Assembly (NCBI GenBank): GCA_008501785.1 | Contig: QQUD01000485.1 | Span: forward strand, 1 to 14,968 | DNA length: 14,968 bases | Direction of reading: 5' to 3' | Origin: Chloroflexota bacterium | GTDB lineage: Bacteria > Chloroflexota > Anaerolineae > Promineifilales > Promineifilaceae | Shown here: piece after piece, positions 6,857 through 12,656 of the stretch | Layout of the letters: the number at the start of each line of letters is the position of its first letter | How positions within the stretch are numbered: position 1 is the stretch's first letter | Made by a program: the position numbers and the translations under genes | The notes under the pieces: model-generated | The model's input: the letters and a program-made list of their open reading frames with translations, nothing else | What the model was told of the DNA's origin: nothing | Databases searched by the model: none

Positions 6857-7675
6857 TTACTCTTTTTGCCAACCTGTAATTAATTTTTGTGTTCCTGGTA
6901 ACAATATCACGATCAGTAAGATTGTACTGAGAATTGGCGCAGGCAAGAACATGGAGAACCGTTGTACCTCTGTCACATTGTGAATCCCCATTGGATACCC
7001 ACCAATCATCGACATTAACGCTGCAAAAATACCAACTGGCACGGCCCAAGATTTGCTCTTAAAAACAGCAAAAATAAACATTGCCCACGCAGCCGCCCCC
7101 CACCAATTGACTTGCTGAGACATAATATAAATGCCGTTCCAAAAAGAATCTGACACTTGAGTTACGGCATCTGGTGACTGATAGGAAGTCTGAAATTTAG
7201 AAATTGGTGCGACCCCATCGATAAAAGTCAACACGTATGCCAACCCGGCCACAAATGTTAAACCAATGATTTTGTTGTTGACACCGCCAATAAAGAGCAT
7301 GCCAAACCACATGACCGCAGCCAGGCCGAATACGATCATGGTGGGCGTCGGGAGTCCACTATCTGCGGCCGGAATCATTGGGAAAAATCCAGCCAGCAGA
7401 AGAATTGTGGCGGCGACAGCACCCCAAAACCACGCCCACGGCCGTTTTGTTAAAAAGCCATACAGCACAGATCCGCTCAACGCCCCGGCAGCTATTCCTA
7501 GCCAGCCCAACACCGCGTACACAACACGTACCGTATTGCTTTCTTCCCACTCTCCCGCCGCAAAATGAGTGGATATGACTGTGTTGTAGGTATCCGCAAG
7601 AAAATAGAGTGTCAGCCCCCCAGCCAAAATGCCAATGCCAGCTAAAATAGCACCCAATTTATAGTTATTTTTCAT
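6857..7675 (-). CDS. Uncharacterised 8-helix membrane protein (paralogue A)
   Basis: 272 aa from the ATG at 7675, which has AGGAG five bases upstream; a GTG two codons earlier abuts that site and is rejected. About eight hydrophobic helices, a Trp-rich segment (VNWWGAAAWAMF) and few charged residues inside the membrane. I do not recognise the family. It shares a pattern with the protein encoded at 9802-10680: F-x-P-[MY]...G-x-P-x-P-x-M-I...G-L...W, then N-W...M-F...K...W...I-G, so the two are diverged paralogues. It lies divergent from a Crp/Fnr regulator gene. A role as membrane partner of the nearby redox proteins is possible but unproven. Confidence 0.75.
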   Translation of the reverse strand: MKNNYKLGAILAGIGILAGGLTLYFLADTYNTVISTHFAAGEWEESNTVRVVYAVLGWLGIAAGALSGSVLYGFLTKRPWAWFWGAVAATILLLAGFFPMIPAADSGLPTPTMIVFGLAAVMWFGMLFIGGVNNKIIGLTFVAGLAYVLTFIDGVAPISKFQTSYQSPDAVTQVSDSFWNGIYIMSQQVNWWGAAAWAMFIFAVFKSKSWAVPVGIFAALMSMIGGYPMGIHNVTEVQRFSMFLPAPILSTILLIVILLPGTQKLITGWQKE

Positions 7676-7693
7676 CGTCACTCCTTTGTTAGT

Positions 7694-7776
7694 AGCTAGT
7701 CAGCTAGTCAACATGTCAGCTCGTCCGTCAGAAAAAGCGCTTGCTGAACTGCTGACTCGCTGAAGTGCTGAAATGC
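7694..7776. repeat. Two opposed arrays of degenerate 8-bp repeats
   Basis: Array 1 (7694-7731) has TCAGC-like cores at 7700, 7708, 7716 and 7724. Array 2 (7741-7776) has GCTGA cores at 7743, 7751, 7759 and 7767, plus GCT at 7775. Spacing is exactly 8 bp in both, and the two arrays are inverted to each other around a short A-rich centre, so together they could fold into a long imperfect hairpin. They sit in the leader/promoter gap of paralogue A. Confidence 0.6.
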
Positions 7777-7783
7777 TTGTTTT

Positions 7784-7825
7784 ATTTGATACTTGTACCT
7801 TATCTCAAATTTGATATGGTAGTAT
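7784..7825 (+). promoter_or_regulatory. Possible operator and promoter of the third Crp/Fnr gene
   Basis: ATTTGATA occurs at 7784-7791 and again at 7809-7816, 25 bp apart. The second copy overlaps a perfect 10-bp palindrome TCAAATTTGA (7805-7814). TTGAT-like half-sites fit an Fnr-type reader. TAGTAT (7820-7825) is a weak -10 candidate. No TGTGA-N6-TCACA site is present here. Confidence 0.3.
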
Positions 7826-7854
7826 TTGCCTTTGGTTAAATTGTTGAGGTACAC

Positions 7855-8541
7855 ATGCAAAGTCTAAACAAACTATTGACTGAGAATCAGGTTTTTGGTG
7901 CGTTGTCTGAATCTGAGCGAATGCATATTTCAGAGCAAGCGCATCATCGCTCCTATGCGCGTGGTGAATGGCTAGCACATCGTGAAGATGTGTGGCCTTA
8001 TTTGTTTTTGGTTGGTTCTGGGTCGATTTCTGGTTTCAAAGAGTCGAGTGAAGGGCGCAGTTTAATTGTGTTGACGTTGACGTCAGGGGATTTGTTTTGG
8101 GGGGCTGCTTTTTTTGAAGATGATTCGTCCATGTTGATTGGACTGCAAGCACAGCAAGATTGTCAGATTTATTTGTGGTCACGTGCGCAATTGCTGCCGT
8201 TGTTGTTGGCAAACGGCCGTTTTTCCTGGAACCTATCCCGCCTGATGCTGCGCCGCATGTTGCAAGGCAGCGCCTTCATGGAGAGTTTGGCCTTTCAACC
8301 CGTGCGCGAACGATTGGCTAACCTGCTCTTAAATCAATATGGTGCAGCCGAAGATGAATTTGTGCCGCGAGATTTGACACTCGATGAAATGGCAGCACAT
8401 CTTGGCACAAAACGCGAGGTAATTTGCCGGTTACTCTACCGTTTTGCCGCTGAAGGGGCTGTTGAATTACGCCGCACGGAATTTATGATTACGGATCGTG
8501 AAAAGTTAACTGCGTATGCTAAATTGTTGCCGGATGTGTGA
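7855..8541 (+). CDS. Crp/Fnr-family transcription regulator
   Basis: 228 aa; the ATG has TTGAGG about 6 nt upstream. An N-terminal sensor barrel (about 12-125) and dimer helix are followed by a winged helix-turn-helix (about 173-212) whose recognition helix reads T185-K-R-E-V-I-C-R192. It keeps an R-E...R pattern like Crp but differs from both other Crp/Fnr proteins in this window. The sensor domain is divergent (Trp-rich W47, W82, W108, W125). There are only two Cys residues (103, 191) and no iron-sulphur cluster motif. It is divergently transcribed from membrane paralogue A and lies next to the polyferredoxin gene, so it probably controls one or both. The ligand is unknown. Confidence 0.87.
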   Translation: MQSLNKLLTENQVFGALSESERMHISEQAHHRSYARGEWLAHREDVWPYLFLVGSGSISGFKESSEGRSLIVLTLTSGDLFWGAAFFEDDSSMLIGLQAQQDCQIYLWSRAQLLPLLLANGRFSWNLSRLMLRRMLQGSAFMESLAFQPVRERLANLLLNQYGAAEDEFVPRDLTLDEMAAHLGTKREVICRLLYRFAAEGAVELRRTEFMITDREKLTAYAKLLPDV

Positions 8542-8544
8542 GAT

Positions 8545-8584
8545 AGAGACAGAAAAGAACTCTTATGTCTCTGTCTCTGTTTCT
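8545..8584 (+). terminator. Terminator of the third Crp/Fnr gene
   Basis: Arms AGAGACAGA (8545-8553) and TCTGTCTCT (8570-8578) pair perfectly over a 16-nt loop and are followed by GTTTCTTT. The stem begins four bases after the regulator's TGA stop. It also lies immediately beyond the convergent polyferredoxin stop at 8585. Confidence 0.6.
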
Positions 8585-9430
8585 TTAAAGTAGTTCCAGC
8601 GTGATTGTCTCCTTGATGGCGCAAGTTTCCAGGCATTCTAAACATTGAATACATTCGAGGTCGCGGCTGTTGGCGTGGGCATCTTCGATGTCCATCGGGC
8701 ATTCGGTGTCACAGCGGCCGCAATCGACACAGCTTTGTGTGTTTACATTGAGGTGCAGCGGCATGATTTTGTTGAAGACAGCCAGCAGCGCACCCATGGG
8801 GCAAAGGTATTTGCACCAAAAGCGCTCGATCAACATGGATGTAACGATGAATGTAATCAGGACGCTCCACATCAGGCCGGTTTTTAGGTTGAAGCTGAAA
8901 ACGGCGCGGACTGGGCATAGGAAGTGGAGAGGGGGGTAAACGGCCGTTACGCTCACCCACACCACCAGTCCCAACACCACATACTTGAGATTGCGTGCCC
9001 ACGCATCTGCCTTTTTTGGCAATTGCATTGGAAAACGCACCTTGCTCTTCTTCCCCCGAACATGCTGTTTTTCGCCACTCAACCGCCGCGCCAACCATGC
9101 CAAAAAATCTTGCACCGCCCCCAGCGGACACAGCCATCCGCAAAAAGCTCGTCCTGCCACTAAAGACACACCCAGTACGCCCAACATAATCGAGAAATTG
9201 AGCAAATTGGTCGTCTTCAATGTCTGCCCGTTGAAGAGGTAAGGTAACAGCGATTCAATGGCACCAAAAGGGCAAAACGCATCAAACGCACCCGCCGTAG
9301 ACGCTTCCCCCGGCATCATGTGCCGCAACCCAATCAGAAACGTACCAAAGACAGCGAACCCTTGAATCCAGTAACGTGTCTTCATGAGTGAACGTTTTTT
9401 CTTGATTTTAATTTTTGTTTTAGCCTTCAT
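8585..9430 (-). CDS. NapH/NosR/CcoG-like membrane polyferredoxin (4Fe-4S)
   Basis: 281 aa from the ATG at 9430, chosen because it overlaps the stop of a real upstream small ORF as ATGA; the longer open frame upstream is not protein-like. About five membrane helices. Cys motifs: C53-P, C97-GWL-C101-P, C172-P, C206-KYL-C210-P, then two 4Fe-4S ferredoxin motifs, C234-x2-C237-x2-C240-x3-C244-P and C260-x2-C263-x2-C266-x3-C270. The paired CxxxCP motifs at helix ends and a C-terminal 2x[4Fe-4S] domain are hallmarks of the NapH/NosR family, which moves electrons between the quinone pool and extracytoplasmic or maturation partners. Which member it is cannot be settled here. The N-terminus is very Lys-rich. 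Confidence 0.88.
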   Translation of the reverse strand: MKAKTKIKIKKKRSLMKTRYWIQGFAVFGTFLIGLRHMMPGEASTAGAFDAFCPFGAIESLLPYLFNGQTLKTTNLLNFSIMLGVLGVSLVAGRAFCGWLCPLGAVQDFLAWLARRLSGEKQHVRGKKSKVRFPMQLPKKADAWARNLKYVVLGLVVWVSVTAVYPPLHFLCPVRAVFSFNLKTGLMWSVLITFIVTSMLIERFWCKYLCPMGALLAVFNKIMPLHLNVNTQSCVDCGRCDTECPMDIEDAHANSRDLECIQCLECLETCAIKETITLELL

Positions 9431-9588
9431 AAATGATCTGCGTAATGAATTGTGATGGTAGATGTCATTTTTCCATCGCTGCCTTGGCTGCCATGCGATG
9501 GCTTGAAGCCCAGCAAAATGCCAATGAGCAAGAACAAAACGAATGTGACAATAATGATTGTGGGAAAAAAGCGTTCGTTGATTCTCAT
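9427..9588 (-). CDS. Small single-helix membrane protein coupled to the polyferredoxin
   Basis: 53 aa from the ATG at 9588, with AAAGGG about 8 nt upstream. Residues 9-28 form one hydrophobic helix (PTIIIVTFVLFLLIGILLGF), followed by a short Gly/Ser-rich and then Thr/Ile-rich tail. The positive N-terminus (R2, R6) suggests N-in, tail-out topology. The TGA stop overlaps the next gene's ATG (ATGA), a strong sign that it is translated. I do not recognise the family. It may be an assembly or anchoring partner of the polyferredoxin, like other small one-helix subunits in respiratory clusters. Confidence 0.65.
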   Translation of the reverse strand: MRINERFFPTIIIVTFVLFLLIGILLGFKPSHGSQGSDGKMTSTITIHYADHL

Positions 9589-9648
9589 CAAAATGCCCTT
9601 TAAAGAGTTGTAGAAATTGAACTCTGGCGAAATCCATATTTGGGGGTC

Positions 9649-9708
9649 GGAGTAGAGGCTTTAGCCGGGTCACATAGGGTGGTTTGACCCGGCTAAAGCC
9701 TCTACTCC
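9649..9708. repeat. Perfect 24-bp inverted repeat (REP/MITE-like hairpin)
   Basis: Arms at 9649-9672 and 9685-9708 are exact complements around a 12-nt loop. The arm contains GGCTTTAGCC, itself nearly palindromic, and begins GGAGTAGAGG. Such a long perfect stem without a T-tract is more like a dispersed palindromic element than a simple terminator. It lies between the 8-helix paralogue B and the small coupled ORF, so if the genes form one operon it would interrupt the transcript. Confidence 0.65.
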
Positions 9709-9729
9709 AAAAACGCCAGAGTCCAGTAG

Positions 9730-9803
9730 AAACAAAGACCTCCGTTGTTTTTTGAGAGTTGTTTCCCTCAAATATTGGCTACAAACCTCGGAGGTCTTTG
9801 TTT
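9730..9803 (-). terminator. Large hairpin at the end of membrane paralogue B
   Basis: Arms AAACAAAGACCTCCG (9730-9744) and CGGAGGTCTTTGTTT (9789-9803) pair perfectly over 44 nt. The right arm overlaps the TAA stop of the gene at 9802. On the minus strand the stem ends in TCTTTGTTT, a T-rich tail, so it could end that transcript. A shorter ACCTC/GAGGT hairpin is embedded in the right arm. Confidence 0.5.
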
Positions 9804-10680
9804 AGTCAGTGGACACAAGGGTTGCCTGTCCCTTATTTAAAATAGTCGATTCTTCATTTAGTAAATGCTGCTTGAAATAGGGAACCAAGGTGAAAATTAG
9901 CACCCCAATGGCCAGCAATGAACCGTAGAGATAATCTAAAGTTTTGGTGCGGAAAATCTGGGTTGGGGCATCGATCATCAAAATGGCAATGGTGCCGATG
10001 ATGGCCAACCACCACCCGCGCCGCTTGCCCACGGACAACAGGGGAATGGACATGAAGAGCAAGATGACAGCGACCCAGTTGATTTCACCAACCATATTAA
10101 AGAGCCACCATGTGAAATCTTTGTACATGGGATATCCGGGGCGGGTTGCCATCGTGCGCTGTGCGCCGATGCCAATGGTAAAGGCGTGCGTAGATAACAT
10201 GCCAATGAATGTTAACGCACCAAAGCGGGTCCATTTTTGCATCGTCTCCGCTTGACGCAGGAAAATGAAGCTCCAGTAGCCTGTTAAACCAATGAGTGAA
10301 ATGAGCATGGGCAGCGGAAAGCCTTCTACCCAACTGACGTAGGGTAAAAACATGAACATGCCGCCAATGGCGGGCAATGCAAACAGCGACATGGCTACCG
10401 GATAGGTCCACTCTTCCCCTTTTTTGATTTCTTGGGAGATGATCAGCAAGGCTGCACCTGCGACAAAGATAAAGGCTCGCCAAACCGGGTAGAAGAAATC
10501 GAAGAGCGGGATGCCGCTGGAAAAAGTAGGGTTGCCAGCATCGATGTGTTCAATCAACCCGATCAACACTCTCTCAAGCGATGTTTGCACCATAAACGGG
10601 ATAACTGTCACCATCAGTAACCCGACACCGATGGCAATTAAGGACATGAAGTTGCGATTTTTACTTGATGTTTCCTGCAT
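9802..10680 (-). CDS. Uncharacterised 8-helix membrane protein (paralogue B)
   Basis: 292 aa from the ATG at 10680, preceded by AGGAGG at 5 nt, the best ribosome site in the window; the 15-residue upstream extension runs into a palindromic repeat and is rejected. About eight hydrophobic helices. It matches paralogue A (6857-7675) along much of its length: FLPYVSW...GFPLPMLISLIGL with FFPMIPA...GLPTPTMIVFGL, and EINWVAVILLFM...K with QVNWWGAAAWAMF...K. Two copies bracketing a regulator and a polyferredoxin suggest a duplicated membrane component of the same system. No catalytic motif is visible. A perfect TGTGA-N6-TCACA box lies upstream. Confidence 0.75.
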   Translation of the reverse strand: MQETSSKNRNFMSLIAIGVGLLMVTVIPFMVQTSLERVLIGLIEHIDAGNPTFSSGIPLFDFFYPVWRAFIFVAGAALLIISQEIKKGEEWTYPVAMSLFALPAIGGMFMFLPYVSWVEGFPLPMLISLIGLTGYWSFIFLRQAETMQKWTRFGALTFIGMLSTHAFTIGIGAQRTMATRPGYPMYKDFTWWLFNMVGEINWVAVILLFMSIPLLSVGKRRGWWLAIIGTIAILMIDAPTQIFRTKTLDYLYGSLLAIGVLIFTLVPYFKQHLLNEESTILNKGQATLVSTD

Positions 10681-10703
10681 TTTTTCCTCCTGTATGCATG
10701 TTG

Positions 10704-10743
10704 GGCGATTTTGCAAAATCGCCACCCGATTTGCAAAATCGGG
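10704..10743. repeat. Tandem pair of palindromes in the leader of paralogue B
   Basis: GGCGATTTTGCAAAATCGCC (10704-10723) is a perfect 20-bp palindrome. Next to it, 10725-10743 has 8-bp arms CCCGATTT/AAATCGGG around GCA. The cores differ by one T and the ends by a few bases, so they look like two related units. They lie just upstream of the ribosome site of the 10680 gene and could fold in its mRNA leader. Likely a dispersed REP-type element. Confidence 0.6.
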
Positions 10744-10781
10744 CTACAAATTTAATTGAGGGTGTGATAGGAATGCCTCTA

Positions 10782-10797
10782 TGTGAAATGTATCACA
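10782..10797. promoter_or_regulatory. Crp-type operator upstream of membrane paralogue B
   Basis: TGTGA-AATGTA-TCACA is a perfect Crp-consensus dyad, the third in the window. Its centre is about 109 bp upstream of the ATG at 10680. An exact class II -10 is not obvious: CTCAAT sits at the expected place and TAAATT is 6 bp further on. The target gene is inferred from position. Confidence 0.5.
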
Positions 10798-10840
10798 AGC
10801 AATTCGGTAAGTATTTAGCTTTTCGCAAGTTATGAGAAAG

Positions 10841-10884
10841 TTGCTGTTCCGACAGCAAAAACGACGCAGTATGTGCGCCGTTTT
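10841..10884 (-). terminator. Terminator of the MarR-methyltransferase operon
   Basis: On the minus strand, AAAACGGCGC and GCGTCGTTTT (10884-10875 with 10867-10858, one mismatch) pair over a 7-nt loop and run into TTTTT. A second perfect 7-bp stem, TTGCTGT/ACAGCAA with loop TCCG, follows at 10841-10858. They lie 44 bp beyond the methyltransferase stop, as expected for the end of the operon. Confidence 0.6.
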
Positions 10885-10927
10885 GTGAGGAGGAGCTTGG
10901 AGAGTGAAATTCAGAAACTTGGTTTTT

Positions 10928-11476
10928 CTAGCGAGATATTAATCTGGGGAACAGAAATGGCGTGGTTTGTTTATACGCCGTGTAATCATCGCCAAATCGC
11001 TTTTCAAGTTCCTTTTCCTCAATTAATTTGACATAGGATAGAACAATGACCGAAAAAACGGCGACAACTACGACAGAGCTGATTGACCCTATGACAATGC
11101 TGATGCCAAAGTAAAAATTGAGCAGTCCAAAAAACAGCGGATTACGGCAATATGAATAGGGTTTTTGGATGATCAGTTTTTGTGTCGCCATCAACGGCAT
11201 CGGTGTTCCTTTACCGATTTCCCGCTGGGCTTTGGTTGTCCACAAGAGGAATATGATGCCTAACAGGATTAAAACTGGGCCAATGATGAGCCTAACGGCC
11301 GTATCCCCCAAAGTCGGTAAGTTAAACCAATCATCCAGTAGAAAGTTGGGTATCAGGAACAGCAAAGTCGGGAAGAGAAAAAAGAAGACGAAGATGGGCA
11401 GGAGTCGTGCCGTTACCCTGCTTTTCGTCGGCGTCGGATTTTGCGACGCTGCCACAATTTTGTCAACGAGTTTCAT
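10928..11476 (-). CDS. ICMT/PEMT-family membrane methyltransferase
   Basis: 182 aa with about four hydrophobic helices (roughly 25-47, 58-80 and a helical pair in 112-150). The C-terminal half has the family signature: KPYSYCRNPLFFG followed after two helices by EEKELEKRFGDDYTAYKQTTPFLFPRL. In isoprenylcysteine carboxyl methyltransferases and phospholipid N-methyltransferases this region binds S-adenosylmethionine and the substrate head. The bacterial substrate cannot be inferred; both lipid and small-molecule substrates are known in the superfamily. It is the third gene of a compact operon, starting 4 bp after the small membrane-protein stop, and is probably controlled by the MarR protein. 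Confidence 0.85.
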   Translation of the reverse strand: MKLVDKIVAASQNPTPTKSRVTARLLPIFVFFFLFPTLLFLIPNFLLDDWFNLPTLGDTAVRLIIGPVLILLGIIFLLWTTKAQREIGKGTPMPLMATQKLIIQKPYSYCRNPLFFGLLNFYFGISIVIGSISSVVVVAVFSVIVLSYVKLIEEKELEKRFGDDYTAYKQTTPFLFPRLISR

Positions 11477-11480
11477 GGCC

Positions 11481-11756
11481 TCACTTCTCCACGCCAGCCG
11501 CTGCTGCCGCTGCCGCTTTTGCTTTTTTGCGCTGGTTGCGCTGCCATTTGGAGATAGTCGGCAGCAGGTACATATACGCCCCGCTAATCGCCAGCAGCAG
11601 CATCAAAATAGATTGGAATTGCTCTGCTTGTGGCGGCAAATGCCAGACGCTATCGCCGGCAAATTTAGCAATAACAGCCAGGGGAATGAGGATGAGCGTT
11701 GGTAACGCTATCCAGCGGTGACATTTACGGGTCCAATTGTTGAAAAATTTTGTCAT
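11481..11756 (-). CDS. Small two-helix membrane protein (PepSY-TM-like N-terminus)
   Basis: 91 aa. Two membrane helices (about 14-33 and 47-66) separated by a short loop, then a basic, Ala-rich tail (KWQRNQRKKAKAAAAAAAG). The start RKCHRWIALPTLILIPLAVI resembles the first helix of PepSY-associated membrane proteins (K-x-H-R-W at the helix edge), which may bind heme or assist iron and redox proteins; that resemblance is short and not decisive. The ATG overlaps the MarR stop as ATGA, so the protein is made together with the regulator. Confidence 0.75.
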   Translation of the reverse strand: MTKFFNNWTRKCHRWIALPTLILIPLAVIAKFAGDSVWHLPPQAEQFQSILMLLLAISGAYMYLLPTISKWQRNQRKKAKAAAAAAAGVEK

Positions 11757-12223
11757 ATTAAGTCTCCTTGTTCTTCTTCATGTTCGACAGCGCTGACGGC
11801 GCGTTCCAGCAATGCCAGCAGCGTTTTTCTTTCTGGGGCAGTTAGATGCGTGAGTAAACGTTCGAACTTCTGGCAGCGGAATTCTAATGTGCGCTGATGG
11901 AGTTCTTGACCAGTTGGGGTCAGGAACAACTGAACAGCACGTCCATCGTCAGGGTCGGGCTGGCGGGTGAGAAAACCCGCCTTTTCTAGCTGACGCACAC
12001 TGACGCTGATGGTTGGCGTTGCCAGCTTCAACCCCATGGCCATCGCCTGAATGCCGCAGCCGGGGTGGGCCGCGGTGTAATTGAGCAACGACAACAGGGA
12101 GGGTGAGATTTTGGCCTCTTTGGGTGGGGCGTTTCTCGGTCCCATCTGGCGCATTCTGTCCATCAGATGCAGTAGTTTTTCGGCTGATTGTTCGATCTCA
12201 TTTATCATAGCGCTAACTCGCAT
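11753..12223 (-). CDS. MarR-family transcription regulator
   Basis: 156 aa, the usual MarR length. Helical N- and C-terminal dimerisation parts flank a winged helix-turn-helix (about 45-110): GIQAMAMGLKLATPTISVSVRQLEKAGFLTRQPDPDDGRAVQLFLT... contains the recognition helix and the D-x-D-D-G-R wing typical of the family. The start is ATG 12223 or ATG 12208; neither has a Shine-Dalgarno sequence, and the predicted transcript begins only about 14 nt before the first. MarR proteins usually repress their own operon and respond to phenolics, oxidants or lipids. Here the promoter palindrome fits that model, and the co-regulated genes are a membrane protein and a methyltransferase. Confidence 0.92.
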   Translation of the reverse strand: MRVSAMINEIEQSAEKLLHLMDRMRQMGPRNAPPKEAKISPSLLSLLNYTAAHPGCGIQAMAMGLKLATPTISVSVRQLEKAGFLTRQPDPDDGRAVQLFLTPTGQELHQRTLEFRCQKFERLLTHLTAPERKTLLALLERAVSAVEHEEEQGDLI

Positions 12224-12228
12224 ATATT

Positions 12229-12272
12229 TAGTTAGTTAAACTAACTATATCTGTTGGGGTGATGACTGTCAA
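12229..12272 (-). promoter_or_regulatory. MarR operon promoter with overlapping operator
   Basis: On the minus strand TTGACA (12272-12267, perfect -35) is followed after 17 bp by TATAGT (12249-12244, 5 of 6). The palindrome TAGTTAGTT-A-AACTAACTA (12229-12247) covers part of the -10 and the predicted start near 12237, five bases before the MarR ATG. Binding there would block polymerase, as expected for MarR autorepression. Confidence 0.7.
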
Positions 12273-12520
12273 GGGGAAATCTAAAACGCATGATCGCGCA
12301 GCCCCACCCTTACAGTTTTGGCTATAATCGGGTGGAACGGCCGTTCCTTCTTTTTTTGCTCATTTCACAATTTATATTGAGACAATGAAAACCGGCTTAG
12401 TTAAGCATCAATAGCATTCTGCTGATTTCAATGGATATTCGCTACAATAATCCTTGTCGCAACAATTGCAAAAATAATATAGACTTTCACATGATTTTTC
12501 TGATTTTTTGTAGTAGTCAG

Positions 12521-12589
12521 AGGTTAGTCGAAACACATTGCCTATGATTGTCATTCCTGCGAAGGCGGGAATGACAGCTCAACTAACCT
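12521..12589. repeat. Nested inverted repeat with GTCATTCC...GGAATGAC core
   Basis: The inner stem TGTCATTCC/GGAATGACA (12549-12557 with 12568-12576) has a GC-rich loop. Outer arms AGGTTAGT (12521-12528) and ACTAACCT (12582-12589) are exact complements. The core resembles the GTCATTCC-CGC...GCGGGAAT palindromes scattered in many bacterial genomes. It lies just upstream of the YdeI-like gene. Confidence 0.55.
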
Positions 12590-12656
12590 TTGACCAGTAC
12601 AATTATTCTGATTTATTGTGGATAAAAAAACGTTATGCCGAGGAGAATCTAGTTTC

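Larger units (their letters stand above)
12224..12656. other. 433-bp gap without a convincing gene
   Basis: Apart from the MarR promoter at its left end, this stretch has stop codons in all frames. It holds an intergenic copy of the iterated palindrome extended to GGAACGGCCGTTCC (12334-12347) and followed by TTCTTTTTTT, which looks like a plus-strand terminator although no plus gene precedes it. There is also a CCACCC/GGGTGG pair around TATAAT (12323-12328) and the nested inverted repeat at 12521-12589. The rest is AT-rich and unremarkable. Confidence 0.6.

Noticed and set aside
7694..7776. CRISPR array
   Set aside because: Period is only 8 bp with no 25-40 bp repeats or spacers and no cas genes.
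8714..8721. GCGGCCGC as another copy of the iterated palindrome
   Set aside because: Shares only the CGGCCG core; the A/T flanks common to the other 13 copies are missing.
9431..9673. Long N-terminal extension of the polyferredoxin frame
   Set aside because: Composition is not protein-like, it overlaps the 24-bp hairpin arm, and a coupled small ORF in another frame explains the region.
12323..12328. TATAAT as a plus-strand promoter for a gene in the 12.3-12.6 kb gap
   Set aside because: No -35 at 16-18 bp and no credible downstream ORF before the YdeI-like gene 330 bp away.
12334..12357. Intrinsic terminator for a plus-strand gene
   Set aside because: Palindrome plus T-run looks right, but no plus-strand gene lies upstream within 3.7 kb; described under the gap instead.
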